Assembly: GCA_026225115.1 (NCBI GenBank)
Contig: JAMFSE010000100.1
Coordinates: forward strand, 1 to 64,000
DNA: 64,000 bases
Origin: Rhodovastum atsumiense
GTDB lineage: Bacteria > Pseudomonadota > Alphaproteobacteria > Acetobacterales > Acetobacteraceae
Direction of reading: 5' to 3'
The position numbers were made by a program, and so were the translations under genes. Positions 50,124 to 58,587 of this stretch are shown in pieces; the stretch's first letter is position 1, and every line of letters begins with the position of its first letter. The notes beneath the pieces are model-generated. The model did not search any database. It was not told where the DNA came from and was given only the letters and a program-made list of their open reading frames with translations.

Positions 50124-51080
50124 TTGCAGCAAGCGCATCCCGCACCGGCCTTCGCGGTCCGCTACGTCACCCCTCTAGAACTTACCAAGGCCGAAAACAT
50201 CCTCGGCATCATCGCCTACGGCCCCTCGGACCCGGCCTTCCCCACAGCCCCTTTGTCGCCCATCACCGGCGCGCCGATGTTCGAGCTTTGGACCGCCTCC
50301 ACCCCCACCCAGCCGCTCCAGATCGGCGCGGTCACCGGCGCCTTCAACGACGAAATCGCCTTCGGCGCCATCAGGCTCTACGGCCAGGATATCGAATCCG
50401 CAACCGAGCGCGCCTACCTCGCCATTTTCGACTACCTCGAGGCCGCAGGCGGCAAAACGCCAATCCGTTTCTGGAACTACCTCGCCGCCATCACCGGCGA
50501 CGATCACGGCATGGAACGCTACCGCCGCTTCAACATCGGCCGCCACCGCGCCTTCACCGCCCGGCTGCAACAAAAACTCCCGCCCGCGGCCAGCGCTGTC
50601 GGCGGCCACGCCGCCAACTCCATCATCTACTTCCTGGCCGCGCCCAACGCCGCCGCGCCCATTGAAAACCCCCGCCAGATCAGCGCCTATGACTATCCGC
50701 AAATCTACGGCCCGCGCAGCCCAAGCTTTTCCCGCGCCGCCATTTACACCTACGACAACGCCGCCTGCCTGTTCGTCTCCGGCACCGCCAGCATCGTCGG
50801 CCATGAGACCCGCCACGCAGGCAACTTGAAAAATCAGATCGCCGAAACCGCCGAAAACCTGCGCGCCATCATCGCCGCGGCCGAGCACCACGCAACCGCC
50901 CCACTACGCGGCGAATGGGCCCTGAAAATCTACCTGCAAAACCCAGCCGCGCAGCCACATGTCGCCCCAGTGCTGGACGACCTCTTCGGCCCAAACGCCC
51001 AACGCCTCTACCTCCGCGCAGACATCTGCCGCACGGACTTACTGGTAGAAATCGAAGCCTTTAAGCAGTTCTTTTTCTGA
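50124..51080 (+). CDS. Chorismatase (FkbO/Hyg5/XanB2 family)
   Basis: A 318-residue chorismatase-type enzyme. Blocks IRFWNYLAAI, ENPRQISAYDYPQIYGPRSPSF and FVSGTASIVGHETRHAGNLKNQIAETAEN are family hallmarks. Relatives turn chorismate into 3- or 4-hydroxybenzoate (XanB2, Hyg5) or a dihydroxy-diene acid (FkbO). Beside aryl-polyene genes it most likely supplies a hydroxybenzoate starter. TTG 50124 has AGGAG five bases upstream; ATG 50079 is possible. The stop TGA and last Phe codons come from the hairpin repeat that begins at 51069. Confidence 0.85.
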   Translation: MQQAHPAPAFAVRYVTPLELTKAENILGIIAYGPSDPAFPTAPLSPITGAPMFELWTASTPTQPLQIGAVTGAFNDEIAFGAIRLYGQDIESATERAYLAIFDYLEAAGGKTPIRFWNYLAAITGDDHGMERYRRFNIGRHRAFTARLQQKLPPAASAVGGHAANSIIYFLAAPNAAAPIENPRQISAYDYPQIYGPRSPSFSRAAIYTYDNAACLFVSGTASIVGHETRHAGNLKNQIAETAENLRAIIAAAEHHATAPLRGEWALKIYLQNPAAQPHVAPVLDDLFGPNAQRLYLRADICRTDLLVEIEAFKQFFF

Positions 51081-51191
51081 AGAAAAAGAACCAAAAAGAC
51101 TTTATTACTCTGGGCCATGGGCGTTGTCCCCACCGCGCCCATGCCCCCAGCAAAGCAAAAGTTTTTTGGTTCTTTTTTTCAAAAAAGAACC
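51069..51191. repeat. Three-hairpin intergenic repeat, complete copy
   Basis: Left hairpin: TTCTTTTTC (51069-51077), TGAA, GAAAAAGAA (51082-51090). Centre: CCATGGGCG near 51115 pairs with CGCCCATG at 51136-51143. Right hairpin: 11-bp arms GGTTCTTTTTT (51168-51178) and AAAAAAGAACC (51181-51191). It lies between convergent genes, so it can end both transcripts, and it overlaps the chorismatase 3' end. Confidence 0.85.
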
Positions 51192-51198
51192 GCTTGCC

Positions 51199-52497
51199 TT
51201 AAGCCTCAATATCCCTTGGAATCGCCAGCCTCAACCGCGGCATCGTTAGCCGCAGCAACGGCCCCGTCATCAACGTCGTCACCACCGCCATGATCACCAG
51301 CATGGTAAAAACCTTCTGCGGCAAGAACCCCGTCTCCAGCCCGATATTCAGCACGATCAATTCCATCAGCGCCCGCGTATTCATCAACGCCGCCACCAAT
51401 GAAGCGGCGGCCCTGGGGTAGCCCGCAACCCGCGCCACAATAAAAATCGGCACAACTTTCCCAAACACGCCAGCGGCCAGAAACGCCAACGCCCATAGCC
51501 AGTCGGACCCGGTATCCAGCCCGAGCAAATTCGTCCGCAGCCCGGAGAATGTAAAAAAGATCGGCAGAAAGAACACCAGCACGAACGCCCCAACCTGCCG
51601 CCGCCAGGCCTCGGCGAACACCCGGTCGTGATGCACCAGCAGCCCCGCCGCAAAGCCGCCGAAAATGGAAAATATCCCCAGCCGGAACGTGCACATCGCC
51701 ATACAGAAAACGACGATCAACAGAACCGCCATCAGCGTCGGCGGAATCTCCCCATCCTCGACCGGAAATTTCCGCAACAGCCAGGCGGCCGCCGGCCGCA
51801 GCACAAACCAGCAAACCAGCCCAAACCCAACAACCCCGGCCACCTGAAGCAAAGATTTCTCCGGCGCAAAACTCGCCGTCGCCAAGGCTGAAACTAGCGC
51901 CAGCAACAGCCAGCCGATCACATCATTCAGCGCCGCCGCGGCAATCGCCAGCACCCCAAGCTCATGCCGCTCCAGCCCATATTGCACCAATATGCGCCCC
52001 AAAATCGGCACCGCCGTAATCGCCAGCGCCACGCCGCAGAACAACGCATAAATATTTGCCGGAATATCCCCGGCCAATAGCGGCGCCGAATAATGCCCGA
52101 GCGCCATTCCCAGCCCCAGCGGCACCAGAATCGACACCGCCGTAATCGGCAGCAGCGCCCGTTTCGCCCGTAGCTGCGTCAGCTGCCCGAACTCGAAACT
52201 CATCCCGATCTGGAACATCAGCAGGATCAGCCCGATCTGCGACAGAATGGACACCGGGGGCGCCGGCTTGGCGCCGAAAACATCGAGCGACAAGCCGGGG
52301 AAAAAATGCCCGAACAGCGACGGTCCCAGCAGTAGCCCCGCCACAATCTCCCCGACCACGCCGGGCTGCCCCAGCCGCCGGAAAATCCGGTTCAGCAGCC
52401 GTGCCGCGCCGATCATCACGGCCAGCTGAATCAGCACCGAGAACAGCAGCGTCTCGGTCTTCTGCGTCGACGTAATCAACGGTATCGCGATGCTCAT
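51199..52497 (-). CDS. Cation:proton antiporter, CPA2 type
   Basis: A 432-residue inner-membrane antiporter of the monovalent cation:proton antiporter-2 family with about twelve hydrophobic segments. LNDVIGWLLLALVSAL carries the acidic residue of the ion site, and GQPGVVGEIVAGLLLGPS is the usual N-terminal block. No C-terminal TrkA domain is present. It exchanges Na+ or K+ for protons; a link to the pigment genes is not obvious. Confidence 0.9.
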   Translation of the reverse strand: MSIAIPLITSTQKTETLLFSVLIQLAVMIGAARLLNRIFRRLGQPGVVGEIVAGLLLGPSLFGHFFPGLSLDVFGAKPAPPVSILSQIGLILLMFQIGMSFEFGQLTQLRAKRALLPITAVSILVPLGLGMALGHYSAPLLAGDIPANIYALFCGVALAITAVPILGRILVQYGLERHELGVLAIAAAALNDVIGWLLLALVSALATASFAPEKSLLQVAGVVGFGLVCWFVLRPAAAWLLRKFPVEDGEIPPTLMAVLLIVVFCMAMCTFRLGIFSIFGGFAAGLLVHHDRVFAEAWRRQVGAFVLVFFLPIFFTFSGLRTNLLGLDTGSDWLWALAFLAAGVFGKVVPIFIVARVAGYPRAAASLVAALMNTRALMELIVLNIGLETGFLPQKVFTMLVIMAVVTTLMTGPLLRLTMPRLRLAIPRDIEA

Positions 52498-52503
52498 CTT
52501 CCC

Positions 52504-53310
52504 TCAATTTTCCATTTTGCTGGCGGTATAATGCCGGAACAGATCAAATTCGCTATCGCAGCGAACGCCGCTGAAGCCGGCATTTTCCAGCTCCAGCATC
52601 ACCGCCGCCGGCGGCATGAAGCTGGCGATGCTGCGCCAATGATAGCGCATCAGCATGCGGCTCCGCCGGTCGCGCGTCATCAGCAGCGAGAGCACCGGCA
52701 ACACCCCGCCGATATACGCACCCATCAGCAACCGGTGCAGCCGCTGCCCCGGCGCGCTGATCTCCAGCAGCACAATCCTGCCGCCCGGCCGCAGCACCCG
52801 CAAAGCCTCCTGCAGCGCCGCCCGCATATCCGCCATATGCCGCAGCGCGTAGCCCATGGTCACGAAATCCGCGATGCCCGAAGCCAGAGGCAGCGCCTCG
52901 GCCGTCCCCTGGATCACCGCAATGCCGAGCTTGGCCTTGGCTATCGCCAGCATCGCCTCGCTAACATCCACACCGATCACCGCTTTTACATCGCCGCAAA
53001 GCCGGATCGCCTCGCGCGCCAGCAACCCGGTTCCCACCGCCACATCCACCACAAGGTCGCCGCGCTGCAAACCGGAACGGCGCAGCCGCGTGCGCCGGTA
53101 CCAGCCGCCCGAGCCCAGCGAGAACAGCAGATTGACCGGATCGTATTGCGAGGCCGCCTGGTTAAACAGCGTCCGCATGGCAGATTGCCGGCCCGCCGGA
53201 TCGGCATAATACGCCGCATATTCCGCAGCTCCCGGCAGCGCTTGCCCATTGGACACTTCCACCAGCCTGTGGCTTACTGTTCCGGAATCGTTTTTTGGCG
53301 CATCAGGCAT
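52504..53310 (-). CDS. UbiE-like class I SAM methyltransferase
   Basis: A 268-residue methyltransferase. The SAM-binding motif I is VVDVAVGTGLLARE, and QYDPVNLLFSLGSGGWYRRTRLR matches the UbiE/Coq5 start. Later motifs are GTAEALPLASGIADFVTMGYALRHM and LRPGGRIVLLEIS. ATG 53310 is preferred to TTG 53319. Aryl-polyene loci often have a methyltransferase for the aryl head, so that role is possible; a quinone substrate is the alternative. Confidence 0.85.
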   Translation of the reverse strand: MPDAPKNDSGTVSHRLVEVSNGQALPGAAEYAAYYADPAGRQSAMRTLFNQAASQYDPVNLLFSLGSGGWYRRTRLRRSGLQRGDLVVDVAVGTGLLAREAIRLCGDVKAVIGVDVSEAMLAIAKAKLGIAVIQGTAEALPLASGIADFVTMGYALRHMADMRAALQEALRVLRPGGRIVLLEISAPGQRLHRLLMGAYIGGVLPVLSLLMTRDRRSRMLMRYHWRSIASFMPPAAVMLELENAGFSGVRCDSEFDLFRHYTASKMEN

Positions 53311-53365
53311 TGGGCTCAATATCGCGATCCTGATCCGCCGATAGGGTAATGGAGGCTTTCAGCGC

Positions 53366-54688
53366 TTGGCACAGCTTCAGCAGGTTGGAAACCCCGCACA
53401 ACAAAGCGGCGCCGAAACTAATTGCGACGTCCTCGTCATCGGCGGCGGCCCGGCCGGCGCCACCATTGCCGCCTTGCTCGCCGAACGCGGCCGCAAAATC
53501 GTTTTGCTTGAAAAGGACGAGCATCCCCGCTTTCATATCGGCGAATCGCTGTTGCCGCAAAACCTCCCGCTTTTCGACCGGCTTGGCGTGCGCGAGGAGA
53601 TCGAGAAAACCTCGATGACCAAGCACGGCATTGAATTTGTCTCGCCCTTCCATGGCAAAAGCGTGAAATACGATTTCGCGCGCGCCTGGGACAAACGCTT
53701 CCCCTACGCCTTCCAGGTCCGCCGCTCGGTCTTCGACCATATCCTGCTCAAAAACGCCGCCGCCAAAGGTGCCACAGTCATAGAAAACTGCCGCGCCACC
53801 GCCGTGGATTTTTCCAGCGCCGGCGCCACCGTGACGGCAAAACGCGCAACCGGCGAGACCCAGGAATTCCGCGCGGCCTTCGTTGTCGACGCCTCCGGCC
53901 GCGACACCTTGCTCGCCGCCCAGATGGGTTTCAAGCAGCGCAACCCGCGCAACAATTCCGCCGCCATCTTCGGCCATTTCACCAACGCCCGCCGACTGCC
54001 CGGCAAGGATGAGGGCAACATCACCATCGTCTGGTTCGACCATGGCTGGTTCTGGTTCATCCCGCTGGCCGACGGCACCACCAGCGTCGGCGCGGTCGCC
54101 CCCGCGGCCTTCTTCAAAAACCGCAGCGCCGATCTCAAGGCCTTTTTCCAGAGCATCATCGCCAGCAGCCCGGAAATCTCCGCCCGCCTGGCCGATGCGC
54201 AACTCGCCGGCGAGGTCCAGGCCACCGGCAACTATTCCTACGCTACCGAGCGCGCCACCGGTCAGAAATTCATCATGGTCGGTGATGCCTGCGCCTTTAT
54301 CGACCCGGTCTTTTCAACCGGCGTCTACATCGCCATGACCATGGGATTCTGGGGCGCGGATGCCGTCGAAGCCTGCCTGCGCGCCCCCGCCCGCGCGCCC
54401 AAAATCCTGAAGCAATATGACAGCGCCGCCCGCCAGATCCTCGGCGGCTTCACCTGGTTCATCTACCGCATCCGCGAGCCGGCCATGCGCAATCTCTTCA
54501 TGTCGCCGCGCAACTGGTTCCGCGTCGAGGAGGCGGTTTTGTCCTTGCTCGCGGGCGGCATTTTCGACAGCTGGCCGGTGCGCGCCCGGCTCATTATTTT
54601 CCGGCTGATCTACTATGTCACCAAGCTCTCGCATCTGCGCTTCCGCCTCACCGGCGCTCCCAAACCGCAGGAAGCCCCGGGTACTTGA
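53366..54688 (+). CDS. FAD-dependent oxidoreductase, flavin halogenase-like
   Basis: A 440-residue flavoprotein. GGGPAG (26-31) binds FAD, GESLLP (59-64) and WFWFIP (228-233, matching WxWxIP) are signatures of flavin-dependent halogenases, and GDACAFIDPVFSTGV (306-320) is the second FAD motif. Xanthomonadins are brominated, so a halogenase fits the locus; a monooxygenase or reductase of the same fold cannot be excluded. TTG 53366 follows GGAGG by nine bases. It overlaps the glycosyltransferase start as TTGA. Confidence 0.8.
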   Translation: MAQLQQVGNPAQQSGAETNCDVLVIGGGPAGATIAALLAERGRKIVLLEKDEHPRFHIGESLLPQNLPLFDRLGVREEIEKTSMTKHGIEFVSPFHGKSVKYDFARAWDKRFPYAFQVRRSVFDHILLKNAAAKGATVIENCRATAVDFSSAGATVTAKRATGETQEFRAAFVVDASGRDTLLAAQMGFKQRNPRNNSAAIFGHFTNARRLPGKDEGNITIVWFDHGWFWFIPLADGTTSVGAVAPAAFFKNRSADLKAFFQSIIASSPEISARLADAQLAGEVQATGNYSYATERATGQKFIMVGDACAFIDPVFSTGVYIAMTMGFWGADAVEACLRAPARAPKILKQYDSAARQILGGFTWFIYRIREPAMRNLFMSPRNWFRVEEAVLSLLAGGIFDSWPVRARLIIFRLIYYVTKLSHLRFRLTGAPKPQEAPGT

Positions 54689-55452
54689 CGGCGCGCGATA
54701 CCGAGACGCATCTCGTCCTGATCCCAAGCTATAATACCGGCCAGGCCCTGCTCCCCACCGTCACGCAAGCGCTCCGCCATTGGCCGATCGTCTGGGTGGT
54801 AATCGACGGCAGCACCGACGGCAGCGACGCGCAGTTGACCACCCTGTCGCAAACCGAACCCGGGCTGCGCATCATCCGCCGCGCGCGGAACGCCGGCAAA
54901 GGTGCGGCGGTCCTCACCGGCCTGGACGCCGCGCAAAATTTCTCGCATGTCCTGATCATGGATGCGGACGGCCAGCACCCGGCATTCGCCATTCCGGATT
55001 TCATGCTGGCGTCCAAACAAAACCGCCGCGCGATGATCCTCGGCGCGCCGCAATTCGATTCCAGCGCGCCGCGCATCCGCGTCATCTGGCGGAAAATTTC
55101 CAATTTTCTGACGCGGCTGGAAACCTCGCGCGAGATTGCGGATTCCCTGTTCGGTTTCCGCGTCTACCCGCTAACGGAATTACGATCCGTCATGCAGGCG
55201 GCCCGGCATATGCGCGGTTTCGACTTCGACACCGAAGCCATCGTCCGCCTGTCCTGGCGCGGCACCCCCGCCATCAACCGCCCGGTCCCGGTCCGCTATT
55301 TCCGGAAGGATCAAGGCGGCGTCTCGCATTTTCGTTACGCCCGGGACAATTTCCTGCTGGCCGCCATGCACGCCCGGCTGCTCGCCACCGCGATCACCCG
55401 ACTGCCGCGCGCAAAACCGCTGAAGCCGCTAAGCCATCGCGCCGTTGATTGA
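54685..55452 (+). CDS. Family 2 glycosyltransferase
   Basis: A 255-residue GT2 enzyme: LIPSYNTGQ, VWVVIDGSTDGSD, and MDADGQHP with the metal-binding DxD-like motif. No large membrane domain is present, only a hydrophobic C-terminus. Aryl-polyene clusters carry such a transferase to attach a sugar before or during lipid anchoring. The start TTG overlaps the upstream stop. Its 3' end overlaps the convergent ketoreductase gene by 24 bases. Confidence 0.87.
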   Translation: MTARDTETHLVLIPSYNTGQALLPTVTQALRHWPIVWVVIDGSTDGSDAQLTTLSQTEPGLRIIRRARNAGKGAAVLTGLDAAQNFSHVLIMDADGQHPAFAIPDFMLASKQNRRAMILGAPQFDSSAPRIRVIWRKISNFLTRLETSREIADSLFGFRVYPLTELRSVMQAARHMRGFDFDTEAIVRLSWRGTPAINRPVPVRYFRKDQGGVSHFRYARDNFLLAAMHARLLATAITRLPRAKPLKPLSHRAVD

Positions 55453-56148
55453 AATCTGCTGCCCGGAAATATAGCCAGCCTCCTGCGAGGCGAGAAATCC
55501 CACCAGCGCCGCCACCTCGTCGGGCCGCCCCGCCCGCTTCATCGGCACGATCTTGTCGATGACCTCTTTCGGAAACGCAGCATCGCTCAACGCCGAGGCA
55601 ATAACCCCCGGCGCCACCGAATTCACGGTAATCCCCCGGCTCGCCAGCTCCAGCGCCAGCGCCCGCGTCGCGCCATGCAGCCCGGCCTTCGCCGCCGCAT
55701 AATTGGTCTGCCCGCGATTACCCATAATGCCGGAGACGGAAGAAATATTGATCACCCTTCCCCAGCGCGTGCGGATCATCGGCAGCAGCAGCGGCTGGGT
55801 CACGTTGAAGAACCCGCCAAGCGAAACATCGATCACCCGCGACCATTGCTCCCGTTTCATGCCCGGCATCACCGCATCGTCATGAATACCGGCATTGTTG
55901 ACCAGAATCTGAATTGGCCCGGCCTGCAACATCCCCGCCACCGCCTGCTCCGCCGCCGCGGCATCCGTGACATCAAAACTGACCGCCTCTGCGGCCCCGC
56001 CGCCGCGCTGGATCTCTTCCACAATCCGCGACGCCCGATCCGGATTCGCAAACCCATGCACATAGACAAAATGCCCGGCCGCCGCGAGCGTCGCCGCAAT
56101 CGCCGCCCCAATCGCACCGGAGCCGCCGGTCACCAGCGCCCGCTTCAT
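55429..56148 (-). CDS. 3-oxoacyl-ACP reductase (polyene ketoreductase)
   Basis: A 239-residue FabG-type SDR: TGGSGAIG, LVNNAGIHD, ISSVSGIMGNRGQTNYAAAKAGL (intact catalytic residues) and YISGQQISINGAMA. In the operon it would reduce the 3-keto group after each ketosynthase round of polyene assembly. Last gene of the minus-strand nine-gene operon; overlaps the dehydratase gene by 4 bases. Confidence 0.9.
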   Translation of the reverse strand: MKRALVTGGSGAIGAAIAATLAAAGHFVYVHGFANPDRASRIVEEIQRGGGAAEAVSFDVTDAAAAEQAVAGMLQAGPIQILVNNAGIHDDAVMPGMKREQWSRVIDVSLGGFFNVTQPLLLPMIRTRWGRVINISSVSGIMGNRGQTNYAAAKAGLHGATRALALELASRGITVNSVAPGVIASALSDAAFPKEVIDKIVPMKRAGRPDEVAALVGFLASQEAGYISGQQISINGAMA

Positions 56149-56603
56149 GCGCCGCCTGCAAAAACCACGGTCGCCCGTCCGCTCAACAGCAAAGCCGCCG
56201 CATCCGCCACGCTGAATCGGTAGGCGGCGCCGCTCAAATCCCCCATCAACTGCTCCACCTCAATCAGAATCTCCGCCGCGTCCGCCGGCCCGCCGCCAAT
56301 TTCCACATCGCGCAAGCTCACCAGCATGCCTTGCCGCGGCGGCGCGCCAAGGCCAGCCAGCAGATACCCATGCGCCGCCATCGCCTGGCCGGCTATTTCT
56401 ATCCCGCACGCCATGCCAAGCGATCCATCCGCCCGGCGCAGCGGATTGCCCGCCGCGCCAAAACGCTTCGAACGGCCACGCAAAAACTTCGTGTCCCAAA
56501 AGGTAATCTCGTCGAGCAAACACATCGCGCCCGCATGCGGGATCATCTGCAGAATCGCCTCACGCCCAATCACGCTCAAGAAAATTTTCCGGCCATCGGG
56601 CAA
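56145..56603 (-). CDS. Hotdog-fold 3-hydroxyacyl-ACP dehydratase
   Basis: A 152-residue hotdog protein with IPHAGAMCLLDEITFWD, the signature of dehydratases in aryl-polyene and flexirubin loci, where the His acts in catalysis. It would dehydrate the 3-hydroxyacyl intermediate to build conjugated double bonds. Its 5' end overlaps the chain-length-factor-like gene by 28 bases. Confidence 0.86.
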   Translation of the reverse strand: MPDGRKIFLSVIGREAILQMIPHAGAMCLLDEITFWDTKFLRGRSKRFGAAGNPLRRADGSLGMACGIEIAGQAMAAHGYLLAGLGAPPRQGMLVSLRDVEIGGGPADAAEILIEVEQLMGDLSGAAYRFSVADAAALLLSGRATVVFAGGA

Positions 56604-57385
56604 ACCCGCAGCACAATCGCCATGTCTTCCAAATACGCCAGCGTCACATCTGCAATGTTCCCGCCGTCGATCGCCGCCAGCAACGGCAGGCAGCGCGCCG
56701 CCGGCACGCCCAGGCGCAGCATTTCCAGCCCCGGCAGCGCCATTTCGGTCGCAGCACCCGGCGCCGCCAAAAGTTCCAGATCCAAGCTTGCAATAGCCGA
56801 ATCACTGGGCTCAAACGACAAGATCAGCGCCGCCGCGAACGCCGCGGCAATGGGCCGCAATTCGGCAAGCGGCGACGGGTATTGCACATCATAGGCCAGC
56901 AGCGCCACCGCGGGCTCGCCGGCGCTAAGCTGCGCCGCCGCCTCCAGCAGCCCGGCGGCAAAACTATCGTCATGCGCGCAAATCGAGCTGGACGCCGCCT
57001 TGGCGCCGCTCAAAATACTCCAATACCCCGCGGCCGCATTATGCACCGAGTTATGAAACCGCGTCGGCGAAAGCTCCCGCGATTCCGAGGTCAAGGTGCT
57101 CATAATCGCATGGATCGTATCGCCATCGCCGCCCGAGGATGTGAAGACGGTCGCAAACCCAGCCGCATCGCGCCCGGACGCCGCAAACGCCTCCGTCCCC
57201 ACCGCCAGGGCAAACTTCACAATCAGTGAGGCGCGGCGCCGCTCATTCGGCGGCAGCAGGCTGCTCGGTGCAGGTACCGCCGGCGCCTGGACGTAAGTCT
57301 GCCTGCCCGCCAGCATCGGCCGCGCCGCCTGCCAATCCGGTAATCCCGGCCCGCATATCCCGACCCCTTCGACATAGATCCGCAT
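56576..57385 (-). CDS. Beta-ketoacyl synthase-like chain-length factor
   Basis: A 269-residue ketosynthase-fold protein of the short form found in aryl-polyene loci. It starts MRIYVEGVGICGPGLPDW and has SPTRFHNSVHNAAAGYWSI and SSSICAHDDSFAAGLLEAA. It lacks the catalytic Cys-His-His set of the neighbouring synthase, so it likely pairs with it to set chain length. ATG 57385 overlaps the stop of that synthase as ATGA. Confidence 0.84.
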   Translation of the reverse strand: MRIYVEGVGICGPGLPDWQAARPMLAGRQTYVQAPAVPAPSSLLPPNERRRASLIVKFALAVGTEAFAASGRDAAGFATVFTSSGGDGDTIHAIMSTLTSESRELSPTRFHNSVHNAAAGYWSILSGAKAASSSICAHDDSFAAGLLEAAAQLSAGEPAVALLAYDVQYPSPLAELRPIAAAFAAALILSFEPSDSAIASLDLELLAAPGAATEMALPGLEMLRLGVPAARCLPLLAAIDGGNIADVTLAYLEDMAIVLRVCPMAGKFS

Positions 57386-58587
57386 CAGCTGCGCCCCAGC
57401 ACCAGGCTGCAATTCACGCCGCCAAAACCGAAGGAATTGCTCATCACATAATTCACCTGTGCCGGCGCCGCCTGCAGCAAATACCGGCTCCGAAATTCGG
57501 GATCCAATTTTTCCGTATTTGGACTCCCCGGCAAAAATCCATGCCGTATCGCAAAAATTCCGAATATCGCCTCAATCACCCCGGAGGCGCCCAGCGTATG
57601 CCCGGTCGCCCCTTTGGTCGAGCTGCACGGCACATCCGCGCCAAACAGCGACGCCACCGCCTGATCCTCGGCCGCATCGCCCGCCGGCGTCGCCGTGCCG
57701 TGCAGGTTGATATAGTCGATGTCGCGGGGCTCCAGCCCGGCCTGCTGCAACGCCAGCGCCATCGCCTGGCGCGCGCCCTCGCCCTCGGGGTGCGGCGCCG
57801 ACATATGATAGGCATCCGCGGTCTCGCCAACCCCCAGCAGCAACACCGTATCCGAACCATGCTTCGCCTGCTGCCGCTCCAGCAGCGCAAACCCCGCCCC
57901 CTCGCCGATGGAAATCCCATTGCGCGCCACATCGAACGGCCGGCAGGGCTCGGGCGCCATCACCCCCAACGCATGAAACCCGAACAAGGTCGTGGCGCAA
58001 AGCGAATCCGCCCCGCCGACAATCGCCGCATCGCAAAACCCCGCTGCAATCATCCGCGCCGCATTGGCAAAGGTCTTCGCGGTGGAAGCGCAAGCGGTGG
58101 AGACCACAAAGGCCGGCCCCCGCAGGCCTAGCGCCGTCCGCAAATAGCGCGCCAGCGAGTAGGTATTATGGGTCCGCGCATAATCGAAATTCTCCAATCT
58201 GCCGCTGACCTTATCCATATCCCGGTAAGCAATCTCGGTCTGCAGAAGTCCCGAGGTGCTGGTGCCGAGAAACACCCCAATCCGCGCCGCCCCGTAGCGC
58301 GACCGCGCGGCCGCAATCGAGTCCAGAAACCCGTCGCTGCCCAGCGCCATCGCCGCCAGCCGGTTATTACGGCAGTCGAACCCGGCCAGCGCCCCGGTAA
58401 TTTCCGCCACATCAACACCCGCCACCGCCCCGGCATAGGCAGCAAACGGCACATCGTCGAAGCTGCAAAGCGACAACCCGCTCTGCCCCTCCCGCAACGC
58501 CGCCAGATTTTCGGCCTGCCCGGTGCCAAGGCTGGTGACGATCGAAAAATCGCTGATCGCAAGCGCATTTTCCGTAAACTTACTCAC
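57385..58587 (-). CDS. Beta-ketoacyl-ACP synthase of the polyene operon
   Basis: A 400-residue condensing enzyme. The catalytic triad is C166 (VVSTACASTAK), H296 (NLHGTATPAGDAAED) and H330 (STKGATGHTLGASG). It elongates the aryl starter with malonyl-ACP units. It overlaps the unknown 416-aa gene upstream and the chain-length-factor-like gene downstream by 4 and 1-3 bases. Confidence 0.93.
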   Translation of the reverse strand: MSKFTENALAISDFSIVTSLGTGQAENLAALREGQSGLSLCSFDDVPFAAYAGAVAGVDVAEITGALAGFDCRNNRLAAMALGSDGFLDSIAAARSRYGAARIGVFLGTSTSGLLQTEIAYRDMDKVSGRLENFDYARTHNTYSLARYLRTALGLRGPAFVVSTACASTAKTFANAARMIAAGFCDAAIVGGADSLCATTLFGFHALGVMAPEPCRPFDVARNGISIGEGAGFALLERQQAKHGSDTVLLLGVGETADAYHMSAPHPEGEGARQAMALALQQAGLEPRDIDYINLHGTATPAGDAAEDQAVASLFGADVPCSSTKGATGHTLGASGVIEAIFGIFAIRHGFLPGSPNTEKLDPEFRSRYLLQAAPAQVNYVMSNSFGFGGVNCSLVLGRS

